A DNA stretch of 64,000 nt from Holothuria scabra (taxonomy: Eukaryota; Echinodermata; Holothuroidea; Aspidochirotida; Holothuriidae): contig CM074187.1 in the NCBI GenBank assembly GCA_037179385.1, positions 49,820,879 through 49,884,878 of the forward strand, given 5' to 3'. Of the stretch, positions 20,798 through 32,608 are shown in pieces. Every line of letters starts with the position of its first letter. The stretch's first letter is position 1. The translations under genes were made by a program, and so were the position numbers. The notes under the pieces were generated by a model that worked only from the letters and a program-made list of their open reading frames with translations, was not told the DNA's origin and did not search any database.

Positions 20798-23700
20798 GTA
20801 AGTTTCATCTCATATTTTTCATCTTTTCGAGTAAATTTCCGTCATAGAAAGTGTCAGTTTTTGTTCTCTCAGTTATCTTCAAGTGCACTTTGTGTAAAAT
20901 ATCAAAAAGACATTTCCCGTCGCGGGTCTTGGAATTCCCACTAATTAATCTAGTGTGTTTGTTACCATTTCTTCAACGTAATAGACAGCGAATTAGGTGA
21001 CACGAAAATTCATGCCTTTCCCTCCACTGACAGCAATAAATAGGACCCATACAGCCCTATTTTGTAGAAATTAGGGGAATTTTAAAAATCACATTTTGTC
21101 TGCCTTGAGCGATTGGAGTATCATTATCTTATTGTCGTCAAATGTGTTAAACCTCGGTGAGCGTAATGGCTTTGTTTGTAATACTTGCTTTGCACAATTC
21201 CACACGGCCATTTTATCTCTCAAACGTTCGTATGATTCTGGGCTTAATTGAATAGCTCAGTATGGTCGGTCTGTTGAAAACTTTCCAAAAAAGTTTTGCA
21301 TGGTTCGTTGTCATTGGTTTGTTGAAATTTGGCGGGGACTTTCGACCTGGGAGTTGACACAAGCTGGATACGGCCCCTTCCTTTAGTCAGGACCACTTTC
21401 TCCTTGAGGAAGATCCTCTCTAAAAATTTGCCGATTGCGATGTGATTAAATATTTCAGTGACACTGTGAATAAGAGTTATGACTTCTTCAGACAATGATT
21501 TATACTGCTTAGAATGTTAAAATGCTTCCTAGAAACTTCAAACTCATATGCCATCATTGCCATGCGATTGTCATGTAGGTCGTGACAATATTCAGAGCAA
21601 AATAGAATTGCATGTAGGCAGACCTATATCCCACTTCTCACTAGCCTTCAAACCCGTGTTTTGCAATGATTGCATTCCAAAATCTAAAGAGACATCGTCT
21701 TAGAAAGTCTCGGGTGTTAGATCAATCATAATGACAATTGACTGTAAATTACCATGTATGTATGCGGTCATTAGACAAATTAATTAATGAATTATCATTT
21801 AGTGTGCCATTCCTTCCACTCCCTAAAACCAATCTTCAATGCTCATCCCTCTAACGTTATACCAATAGTATAATAACCGTACACAGTCCCGCGAGCTTTC
21901 CTGTATTATGGACAAAGAAGCCCTGTGAGCGTATAACACCGATCATGTAGAAACTACCTCGCGCATAAATTGACTTCTCGTTATATCGCAACCATTTAAT
22001 ATGAAACAACAAGGCAAACAAAAAATGTCGTTACGGCGTTTATAATCATCAACTAGCTTCAACGCTTATTGAAAGGGGTGGCTTTACTGTAATATTCTTT
22101 CCATCATTTCGGCAATTTCCGAAACGGATTTTGAAGAGTCTCGCTAAGAATGTGTCGCCGTGTCCAACCTCGACCAGTCATTCAACTTTTTTTAAATTAA
22201 AGGTACTTTTTAAGCTTCATTTTCGTATGGTATGTTACGCGGAATCCTAAATCCAATATGTCGCCGGTTGACATCGTTTTTCCAACTCCCTTTATTTTAT
22301 TGATAATGCGATCCCTTGTTGTTTTTCGCTTTAGACGTTCATTTTCTTTTCGCGATTAGACTAGTTAATTCCTCTTCATTTGTCTCGAAACGTGGCTGAA
22401 ATTGTCGACTATTGTTCGAACTTCGTGTTGGTTCCCAAAAGGGTTTCATTAATTACGAAACTCATAGCGTTTGAGAGGGCAAACTAGGGGTGAATATATT
22501 TCAATCTGCATCATCCGTAGCGTTGCAAGCCTTAATTTATTACCATTTGCACTTGTTAAAATATGAAAGGTCGCTTGGTTCTAGTGTAATGCAATCTTGC
22601 ACACACATCCGAGATCTTATTTTTGCAAGCTGAATATTTTCGTTGTACGTATTGAGATGGGATTGGTTTCTGATGCATGTATACAGATGTTCTTTGTGAG
22701 TTTTAGGTTTAATTGTCTGTAGGTTAGGAATGTTTGCGGCCTTGTGCTTTTCCTTTTGTGGTCAGTAAGTTTCCTTAAAAGGAGAGTTCATAGTTGTGCC
22801 CTTGTCAAAACACATTTTTCCTGACAGGGTTAAGATGACACATTGAGATGGTGGTATCTGTTTCTGTGATGAGTTTCAAGTGCCTATGAGCCTGTTGATA
22901 AACCCATCAAGTTCTCCTGCCTTGCAAGTATGCATACATACTGGTAGCCTATGGAGAGATTTTTGTGATTGTTTAGTCTAGTTTTCCTTTCATGTTTCTC
23001 TTTGCTTCTGTATTTGTAATATCTTCACACATACAAAACATGATCCTGGTTAATTGTAGGATAATGAACCTGTGTCTTCCTAATATTTTTCAGTTACCCA
23101 TTTAAATTTGTTTCCATCATCTAGTATTCTTCCTCACTAGGCTCTCTCACAATTTGAAATAAACTTGCTGCTTTAAGCAGGTGCAATTCTTCTCACTAGA
23201 TTTGTTTCATACAGAATTATGGGTAAGTGATTGGTTTTCTGAAATTCTAAAAACCATGTAGTTTCACATATCATCAAACAATTTCCATCTGCCGATTGCT
23301 GCCCCCTGCTGGTAACAAGGATTATTTTCTAGCAGGAAAGTCAAACTTCAAACAAGTTTTACTTGTTCTTTTACAAAACTTAAGCCAACCAATTTTCTTG
23401 GAACTGTCTATGCCAATCTTCAAAAATGAAAGTTTCCTCCAAGGTGCTTCTCAGATTCCAGATTTAATACTTTTTCTTACGATGCAAAGCACAATATGGG
23501 AACATCAGCAATTTGTATGTCAAATTTAGTCCTTTTAAAAATGAACCTAGCTACGTAACCAGGATTGCATATTTTATGTTATTACACACTTAAATCGTTA
23601 ATGGCCATGTGACTCATTTGGACTTGTTGTAAAATGAAGAAATGAATGCAAAGTCAAAAACAATTTAGTATTGTACATGCATCCACTGGAGTCTAAATTC

Positions 23701-25544
23701 ATAACTTTTTAACTTTCAACTTTTTTTTAGTGTCAAACCATTAAGGTTGTGCTGTAACTGCCTGTAGTAACCACTCTTTAGATCGTCTGTAATGCACATA
23801 CCAATTGTAAAATGCATGCGTCCTCCGGCCCTAGGGTGATTAGGTTGGTCATTGTTCATCATTAGAAGCCTCAAACAATTTGGTGCATTGACACACCTTG
23901 CCCTCATATCATTAACCCAACATTTCATAAACTTTGACATGAGGTACTGTATGGTTCCTGTAGAATATGACACACTTACTGTACTCTGCACCTGTTTGAA
24001 TGCTTTAATTAATGCTACATTTTGAAAACTTTTACACATCTGGACCCTGTGTCACAACTATAGGATGAACTTAACACATATTTCAATATCCTCTTTACTT
24101 TACAAATCAAATGGATCAACCGATCATTATTTTGGAAACATCTAGATGTGGAAAAAATGTTTATTTCCCTGGAAGAGGGTAAAATTATTGCCCAGGAAGG
24201 TAGTAAAATTGTTTCCGAGGAAGTACTGTAAAAATTCCCATGATTCTCCTTGTATATTTTCATGTACAGGAGAACCCTCCAATTGCCGAAATTTCCCTCC
24301 AGATGCCCAACTTTCCTGGTAATGAGCTGTCCAACATCCCAACCTTCTTCACACATGGAAACAGCTAGACCAATACTTCCATCATATTTTAATCTATTTC
24401 AATCTAGTAAGATCTAGGATTGCATCATACAACAATACATTGCAGTCTAGCAGGGAAGTGTTGTCTAATTAAAATCTCTTCAAACGCATTACATACTCAG
24501 CCATACTAATTTTAGAAAGTTGCATTTTATTCAATATTAGTAGTAATTGCAATATTTGGATTACTTAGATGGATAAATGAAAAATGTTTCCCAATTGGCC
24601 AATTCATCCTACATATAGTCAACATAGTCAAGCTATTGCATTACTGAAGTGATTTTTTTGTTTTTAGTGGTGCACAGTATGTATCAGGATTTGATCAATA
24701 CACATATCTGTGAACATATATAAGTTCAATAATCAATTTCAAGTTCTCAACTTTTTCAAAAGGTTTGGAATTTAAAAAGTGCAACTTGAATTTACCTAAG
24801 TTAGACTCTAGAATTTTAAACCTTTTTTGGCTTTCAAGTTGCACTGCATGATAAGTGCATATTACACCTCTTCATATTGTAACCCTTCTTGTCCGATCTT
24901 TTGACTACTGTTATCATATGAATCTCATTTTTAATTTAACCATAATGAATATTAAGTTGTTTCACCATGTGTAATGTCTGTGCTTGGTTTTTCAACAGTT
25001 TGTCTCCTTGCAGCAACACCACAATCTATGAAGTACCTCAATATGACCCATGTCCAACCCTGTATGACCCCAAAGTTAAACATGAACTCCCATGTCACTC
25101 TTTGGCATTGGTGGTGGTCTGTTCTGGCAATTGTCAACTGGTTCAAAAGAAAGTGTAGAAATGCTTTGGAGTAGGGATATTCCAGGCAAGGGAATACCTA
25201 AATATCCCGCCATTAGTCATCAGGGACCCCCCACAATGTTATGTAAGCATTTTATATGTTCAGCAACAGAACTATTTAGCTGTGTACCATGCTGAATAGT
25301 GAGTCATAGCTGAGTTTGTACTGAAAGTTCTGCAAATGTTGCCAACAGTACATGCTATTCATGGGTGGCTCCCAACATTTTTGGAGAACTACCATATACA
25401 CCCAAAGTTTCTCGGTCGCAGAGTTCCCTATAGACAAATCCGATTAGCGCTTGTTTTTAGAGACTGTAGGCCACCATTAGTGGGGTCTATCAGCATTAAA
25501 ATCGTTTTTATTTATTGTTATCATGAATTTCAAACCCTCATATT

Positions 25545-26495
25545 CATGGGCGTCCGCAGAAATTTTTGTAAGGGGGGGGCAAGATCATTCATGGATGATT
25601 GAATTGTGTACACTATCTAAGCGGAGCGCCACCATCGGTTGGCGCGGAGCGTACAAGAAAATTTTGGGCCTTACAAACTCTCCAGATGGCCGGAAATGAC
25701 ACTTGGCGAGTGTTCTAAGCTGCATGTACCCACCCCTGAAACAGGAATTTCATGTCTGTAATTTTTAGATATTTAGAATTTTCAATGTAAAAAATTGTTG
25801 AAGGGAAAATCATGGATGATTGAATTGTATACACTATCTAAGCGGAGCGCCATCGTCGGTTGGCGCTGAGCGTACAAGAAAATTTTGGGCCTTACAAACC
25901 CTCCAGATGGCCGGAAATGCGACTTGGCGAGTGTTATAAGCTGCATGTACCCAGCCCTGAAACAGAAATTTCATGTCTGTAATTTTTAGATATTTAGAAT
26001 TTTCAATGCAAAAAATTGTTGAAGGGAAATCTGCCTCTCGGTAGCGGCCTCGCACGCCTATGCATGATAAAACTTACAACTGTCAAACAGCCTATATAGG
26101 CCTATGTCCGTTACCTAATTATGAACCATGCATACACCCGGGGACCAAACCAAGACCAACGCATTCATCAATGGACGGATGCCATATGCACACTACATAC
26201 CTGACAACTAGGCTAGTACATAGTTTTTACAATTACAAATTTCCAATAGATATCACGAATGATGGTCCCCAAATTACGATTTCACTATTCAGCATACTGC
26301 ACCATCTTCTCTTTTGCTATTCCTGGTCAAATGTCCGCATATTTCACGAGTAAAAACTGACGCTGTGAGTGAAGGTATTTTGATGATTTATTTTTAATTT
26401 TTTTTATTTTAATTTTTAATTATTTTTTTCACAAGTTTGATTTTCCAGGGGGGGGGGCAAGTGCCCCCCCTTGCCCCCCCTTGCGGACGCCCATG
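25545..26495. mobile_element. hAT-like non-autonomous element with perfect 8-bp target duplication
   Basis: Inverted ends CATGGGCGTCCGCA at 25545-25558 and its complement at 26482-26495. The 8-bp direct repeat CTCATATT flanks it exactly at 25537-25544 and 26496-26503. An 8-bp duplication is the hallmark of hAT transposition. Sub-terminal G-runs (GGGGGGGCAAG and the inverse) lie inside each end. No transposase ORF; the interior is mostly a tandem duplication. The perfect target duplication indicates fairly recent insertion. Confidence 0.85.
25590..26030 (+). repeat. Tandem duplication, two units of about 220 bp
   Basis: Unit 1 starts at 25590 and unit 2 at 25811, both with CATGGATGATTGAATTGT. 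Both end in ATTGTTGAAGGGAAA. They are about 95% alike by eye. Each contains AAGCGGAGCGCC and a GGTTGGCGC-type block related to the array at 11.8-12.8 kb. Confidence 0.9.
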
Positions 26496-27087
26496 CTCAT
26501 ATTTAGTAAAATTGGAGAATTCAAGATACAAATTATTGTACAACCATCCATGATAGAGGTCAGCAAGGAAATCGAAAGATTTAAAGGTGACGGACCCCAG
26601 TTATGGCCGACTGAAATCAGACCATCACTTGCTGTCCGGATTCGTGTATACTCAGACTATGTACCTCAACACTTGCCTAGCTACTGGTCATCAAGTTTAC
26701 TCTGCTTATCTTGGCTATCACATTGATTGAGTGCTATTGACAAAGTTTATGTATCACAATAGCAATTAACATGGGAATAACTTAGTTTTTCATGCTGCAT
26801 ACGAGTATGTAAATGATATCATGGTGGCATGGAAGTGTTTGATCTCTACCTACCAAAGTTCACCGTGAATCTATGCCCAAATTCCTCTAGGATACATACA
26901 TGTACAAAGGAAATAAATTATTCCATTATTAAAAATGTGTTTCAACAGAAAACTAAATCTTTTAATAAAGATAAAAAAAGAAGGAACATCCATGGACACA
27001 ATGGCTGGCAGCTTTAACAGCTTGTTTCTGTGGATTCTTTTTCTTCATACAACTTCCTCCCCCTCCCCCTCCTAGGCTCCTCCACAC

Positions 27088-27360
27088 TTAAAAGGGGAAA
27101 TTATGTAGTCAGATCAAATTGAATCAGTAGAGTAGGCATTCCTGTTTCATGATGAGCTCTCAGATATCAAGTCACAACATTTTTTCTCCTCAATTGTGAA
27201 ATTTACTATGAGTAGCTGCTTGATTTATCTTGAATATGTAATGTTGATGTTCCAAAATATTATATGGTAAATACTCTGAAGAGAAATAAGAAGAAAATTG
27301 TGAGACTTACGTTTTGCTTCAGAGTAAGTTTGGTGCAACTGCTCTTACGCCTTACGTTAA
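27088..27360 (+). mobile_element. MITE-B copy 1
   Basis: TTAA at 27088-27091 and 27357-27360. The left end AAAGGGGAAATTATGTAGTC continues with CTCCTCAATTGTGAAATTTA, AAGAAAATTGTGAGACTTA and the right end GGTGCAACTGCTCTTACGCC. The interior order matches 29722-29994. Confidence 0.75.
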
Positions 27361-29721
27361 CCCTTTCACAGCCAGATACGTACTATTTTGTTTACTTATC
27401 ATATGTTAATGTACTGTTCACACATGATGCTAGAAGGGAAAACCATTTTCTAGCCATCTAAAGCTGCAGGCAACTAGTAATCCAGAATCTATCAGAGAAC
27501 TTCCTGCTCAGGTTTCTTGAGATCAATAAGGTTAACTATAGGCATTTGCCCCCTTCAAAGACTGTTTGCTCAATAGAGCAACAAGGTTGTTTTAAATGGG
27601 GATATAAATGCCACAGTTACAGAGACAAGCTTCACCAGAGAAAATGCCTTTTTCTCGGGTAACATTGGCTGAAACATCCTGTTCAATTCTAGCAGTATGA
27701 GCCATGTACTTACTACCTTCCCTGCTGATATGACCCAACTAGCCCTAAACAAACCGCGAGAAGTTGATGTGACTTCGTGATCCAACACCCCCCTTCTCCC
27801 CCATGACACAATCCTGGCTACGCTACTGTAACATGTTGTAGTATAAAGTGTAGCGCTGAGGATTATTTAAATAAAACCAGTTACCATGTATGCAAGGGTT
27901 TATTTCTGCATATACTAGGTGTTAATGTCGGTGAAAATTAGAGAGTAGTCACACTTTTTTAAATAGTTTGAAAGTATACCAGTGGTTTGTGGCCCTTTGC
28001 AGATATTTGATTTCTTTCATCCTATTTGGCACATTCATTAGGTTGAACTGCTACTCAAACACTATGTTGATTTCTTTGTTTGGGTGTAATTCCCTTCCTC
28101 TGGCAATACGGTCATACCATAGCAATTCTTTGATCTGCATTACATCAAAGTGTATAGCCAGCAATTATTCCTACCTGTGTATTTGCATTGATTAATTGCC
28201 TCAGAACACCTACCCACAGAATAACAAATATGGACAGCACATACTGTGCCTAATGTCTGCCATGAACAAATTGTATTGTTGGCAGTTGATACTCAACTAC
28301 ACTGTGTGTGCCCTAAAAAGCTGTTATCTACCAGTGCAACACCTATGATCCTAAGGACAAGTCAGTTTCATGCTTACAAAGAACACCTTTGTCCTCACAG
28401 CTGTCATTGACTCAATCTTTTTACAATCAGCTTATAAAGTTCCAGCAGTTGTGCAGATACATCATTCACCCTCCTACTGTACCTTGCAAGCTTTCAGTAT
28501 AATCTAGATGTATTCCAAGAAAGTTGAAAAAAAAACTTTTGATGTGTCCTGAAATATAAATGAAATAAAACCCTTAGTTCCATACACAACTTATTCTTTG
28601 ACCTGTAAAATCATTTTCAAGCTTAAAATTCATCTTCCTTACACAAGCAGTTTTATTAAATCTATCTTCCTGGTCTCCAAACCACATCCATTTTAATTGT
28701 GTGTACAATAGTGACACAGTATTATAGTGTAGTGTCTGGTCATTACTACCAGACGGATCCAAACCATTGATTGGATTGGCATGTGTCAAATACTGTTGGA
28801 GCCGATTCTTATTCCTTTGTTGTTGGGTGCTGATTTTTCTACACTCTATCATGTGATCTCCATGTCTGCATTGGTACAGGTTTATACAAAAGATTATCTT
28901 TATTGCAGTCCCTTGCTTTGAGCTCTCTGAGAATCAATGGCTTTCTTCTGTATAAATGGTTATTTGCTGTTGTGAACAAGGAAAGCTTCTACATGATTAA
29001 CTTGCACAAAAGTGATTTGAAAAATAACAGAAACTAATTAATTATATAGAAGTGAATGATAAAGTGAAAGTTAGGGTTTAAATAATGTTGCGACCTTTCT
29101 TTATGAAGCATCAGTCATGTTTGAGTTAGATTTTTAGTTTTCTTCAAATACTCTATATTTATGATTTATGGTCAAATTTAGACAAACCCCTTATCTTACA
29201 TAGTAGTGATTGCTTTATGAGTGAGAAATAAATGATTTGATTTATCTTTCAAAAAATTGATATGAGACACTTTTTTAATTGTACACAAATGTTACGGGTG
29301 AGGACAGGAACTTATTCAAATTTTTTAATCCTTTGCATATCTGTTGAATGTGGAATGGAATTGGACTTGATTGTCATGTAGCAGTAACCTTTAGCACCCT
29401 AATTTCAATATATGAACTAAATTTGCTCCTGTAAAACTAACCTTTTTAACTTGTTTTTGTAGAAGTGAAATCACACACATTTACTTTTTTCTGAAGAGTT
29501 TCTGTTAAACCCTGGCCTATGCATACATAATTACACTTCAGAAATTTTGTTAATGATTAAATTAAACTGGCCCAGTCAATTTTATACTTTGTTTTATAAA
29601 AAGATGCCCCCTGGTGTGTTTTCATTGGCTTTTGAATATTTTATTTTAGATGACTTGAATACAAATGACCAGGGCAGGATATAATTGGTATGTGATAATA
29701 TGATTTAAAACCTGTTTTCCT

Positions 29722-29994
29722 CTAAGGGAAAATGCAGTCATCCCAACTTGAAGTTGTGTAGTAGACTGTTCTGTTTCACGATTGGCTCTTAAGAGTCATG
29801 TGACAACATTTTTTCTCCTTAAATGTAAAATTTACTAGTTCAAAATAACTGCTTGGTTTACCTCTAATATATGCAATTCTGAAGTCCTAAAATATGATGA
29901 AAGATACTTTGAAAAGAACCAAGAAGAAAATTGTGAGATTAAGCTGTTGCTTTAAAATAATTTTGTTTGGGATGGACCGTTCTTGACCTTTGAA
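29722..29994 (+). mobile_element. MITE-B copy 2
   Basis: Left end CTAAGGGAAAATGCAGTCAT. The interior has GTGACAACATTTTTTCTCC, AAAATTTACTAGTTCAAAA, GAAGAAAATTGTGAGATTAA and the right end TTTGTTTGGGATGGACCGTT. The right TTAA is eroded. Confidence 0.75.
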
Positions 29995-30074
29995 CAAAAA
30001 TGACTGACACAAGACACAGATGGATATATTCCTCTTGTCAAAATACTTTCAGAAATAAATTGTCACAAAACACT

Positions 30075-30290
30075 TTAAGGGCTAATCTGCTCAGCCCAAA
30101 CTACAATTTTTGTAGTAGCCAACAGAAATTCTCAATTGGCACAGGTCTTCCATTGACAGCTGGGTCAAAAATGCACAGTACTGAAGCTCATATTACACAG
30201 CTTGTACATCACTGAGAGTGTTTTGATTACACATGGTGAGACTTGTATACTCCTCCTGAAGCAATTAACTGCAATGAGTCTGGATTGTGA
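30075..30290 (+). mobile_element. MITE-A copy 5, right end lost
   Basis: TTAA at 30075, then GGGCTAATCTGCTCAGCCCA and CTACAATTTTTGTAGTAGCC, and through CTGAGAGTGTTTTGATTACA to CTGAAGCAATTAACTGCAAT. It stops before the second terminal repeat. Confidence 0.75.
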
Positions 30291-31569
30291 AGCAAAACAA
30301 ATTTTACGTCGCTATAAATGTTATTTTTCGAGTCACGCAATCATTGTGCTTCATTTCTGATCTGGAGACCTAAAACAGTGGTTTTCTCTCCAAAAGAGAG
30401 CTTGCAGGGTACATACATGCACTCTCATCCTTTGGCTCTCCCTTATGTGATATCACCCTCTAACATTCACCATGACACAAATCTGGCTTTGTGCCTCTGA
30501 TAAAAGGGAAAAGTTTCTCAAAGAAACTTTCTGGAAAAGCAGTGACCTGAGAAGGATATAATGAATTCATGATCAACTATCCAGGGATCAATTATATTGC
30601 ACAGGTGCAGTAGTCTATGCTTTTTCTAAAGTCCCCCTCCGCCCCCCTCCGCCTTTTGATCCCAACTTCCTGGTGAAAGAGCCATTCCACAAAACCAAGC
30701 AGTACTCCTGAAGGAGTTCTACTTCCCAAGAACAGCTATGTCCAGTAAACTTTAGTAAAGGATTTCACTCAACGGACCAACCTCATGGGTGTCAGGCTGT
30801 TTGGTACATTAGCCTGTGTGTATACTATTGGTGCTGCTACAGTGCAAGAATGATGTGAGTTGTCTGACCAGTGTCATGATGGAGATAAAAGGTGTACAGA
30901 AGGAGTTAAAGAAGATTAGGACAGAATTTTTCTAACCATCTTCTTATCTTCAATGAAAAGATCAATTGACACTAAAGAGTAAAATCTTCTCAAGCAGTTT
31001 TGAACTTTGTATCAGCTTTTCATGTCAAATGTGATAGCCACAGTATGTGTGAAGTAGTAACTGTACTTTCAGGCCTTCATTATATGGCAACTTTAACTCT
31101 TAAAATCATACATGTACCTCTTTGAATGCTGCCTTGCAGTCTTTTCCTAGTTTCCATAAGAACATTTTTAAGTCTCAGTATGTCTTGGCTTGGTTGTCTA
31201 TCAAATAAGTACCATATTACCAAAGTACTTGTACATAAATTTGCAATCAGTCGAAATAGATCTACCCTTTTCACCATGGTAATTTTATTTCTTACAGCGG
31301 TACCTATTTAATAGGAGGACACTGCTGCAAGCATTCAAAACTGCACAAAATATGTAGGGAGCTGGGGCCTGTAGCTAAGCCTGAAACTAAGGAGCAGGGA
31401 AAGGGAAGTCCTCCCATGAAAATTTTGCCCCTGACCAAAGAAAAAAACAACTCCCCTGGAAGCTTTTTGCCCTTTTCCAGCCCCCCTTCAGTACCATCCA
31501 TTCCTGGCTATGGACCTAGCTGCTGTCTTGCTTTTTGTTCCTTTTAAGAAAAAATTCCAATTTTGAGGG

Positions 31570-31655
31570 AAACAGCCCCCTGTGGGCATGGGGTTGAAGA
31601 ATATGCCCACAGTATTTCCCGCCTGTCCTAAGAGGCGACTAAGGTAAAATCAGAT
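31570..31655 (-). repeat. SINE-core-like conserved block, copy 2 (inverted)
   Basis: CTGTGGGCATGGGGTTGAAG, then AATATGCCCACAGTATTTCC and CCTGTCCTAAGAGGCGACTA is the inverse of the core at 4220-4290. The inner AATATGCCCACAG end is also echoed near 34605 (GGGTTGCAGAATATGCC), a possible third remnant. Confidence 0.5.
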
Positions 31656-31901
31656 TTGAACTTGAACCATACTGGAAAATGAATTTAAACTTTGAACGTA
31701 TTGTGGAGCTGACTGACACAATGTAAAACATTCATGTTGGTAAGTCATATAATCTCATCTAACTAATAACTTGGGGGAAACATGCACTTTATATCAGGTA
31801 GAAATGCAGACAGCACTGGGAACTGGATCTAAAATTTAAAGTTAGTCCTACATTTTAAACACTTTATGAATGCAAAAGCTGAAGTTTCAGTTTGGTATCC
31901 T

Positions 31902-32274
31902 TTAAAGTGTACCTCAAGTCAAAAAATTAAAAAATATATATTAAACAGTATGAAAAATGAATCCTAACATTACAAACACCCATCTTCATAGGACATTCTT
32001 GAACCAGCATTGAAGTTTATTCACTCAAAAAATGGTTCATTGCACAATAATTTGTGATGTCATTGTTGTACTACTCAAATTACAATCTTTGTTTTTCTGA
32101 AAGTGGCTGTACCTGGTACAAAAGTGTGATAGCACTCTTATGGGGTGATGTATATAAATTAATTAAGCCCTCTCTGTGCATCATGCTATGCAAGCAAACA
32201 GGAGGTGTTCAGAAGAATTCATTTTCATGCTGCTTATCATAAATTTTGATTTTTAGACTTGAGGTACACTTTAA
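31902..32274. mobile_element. MITE-C, 373 bp with near-perfect 22-bp ends
   Basis: The exact inverted repeat at 31899-31920 and 32256-32277 reads TTAAAGTGTACCTCAAGTC on the left and its complement on the right. TTAA lies within both ends (31902-31905, 32271-32274). The 62-codon ORF inside has no recognisable product. Only one copy is seen in this window. Confidence 0.8.
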
Positions 32275-32335
32275 AGGGTGCATGATGTAATACCAGTGCA
32301 CATGATTCTGTGTCCCTGTTTGCAGTTTATGTCTT

Positions 32336-32608
32336 TGATCTCTAAGAACTACAATTTATGAAGTAGTCTATAGAAATTCTCAATTGGTACAGCTCTTTGA
32401 TTGACAGCAAATTAAAAAAATGGAGAGTACTGTAGCTTATATTACACGGCATACATACTGTACTGAGAGGGTTCTGATAACCCATTGGGTCTTGCATACT
32501 TCCCTTATTGTGTCTGTATGAGGATGATTTTTAGGCAGTTGTGGGAGGTGCTTATGTTATTAGGTTAGGAGAATTGGAACTATGTGGGGTGGAGGGTTTG
32601 GCCTTTAA
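32336..32608 (+). mobile_element. MITE-A copy 6, left end lost
   Basis: Begins near AAGAACTACAATTTATGAAG and continues with TTCTCAATTGGTACAGCTCT and TTGATTGACAGC. The right end GTGGGGTGGAGGGTTTGGCC is followed by TTAA at 32605-32608. Confidence 0.75.

Noticed and set aside
23716..24356. Two minus-strand ORFs of 107 and 113 codons as exons
   Set aside because: No matching splice sites or domain content, and they overlap one another.
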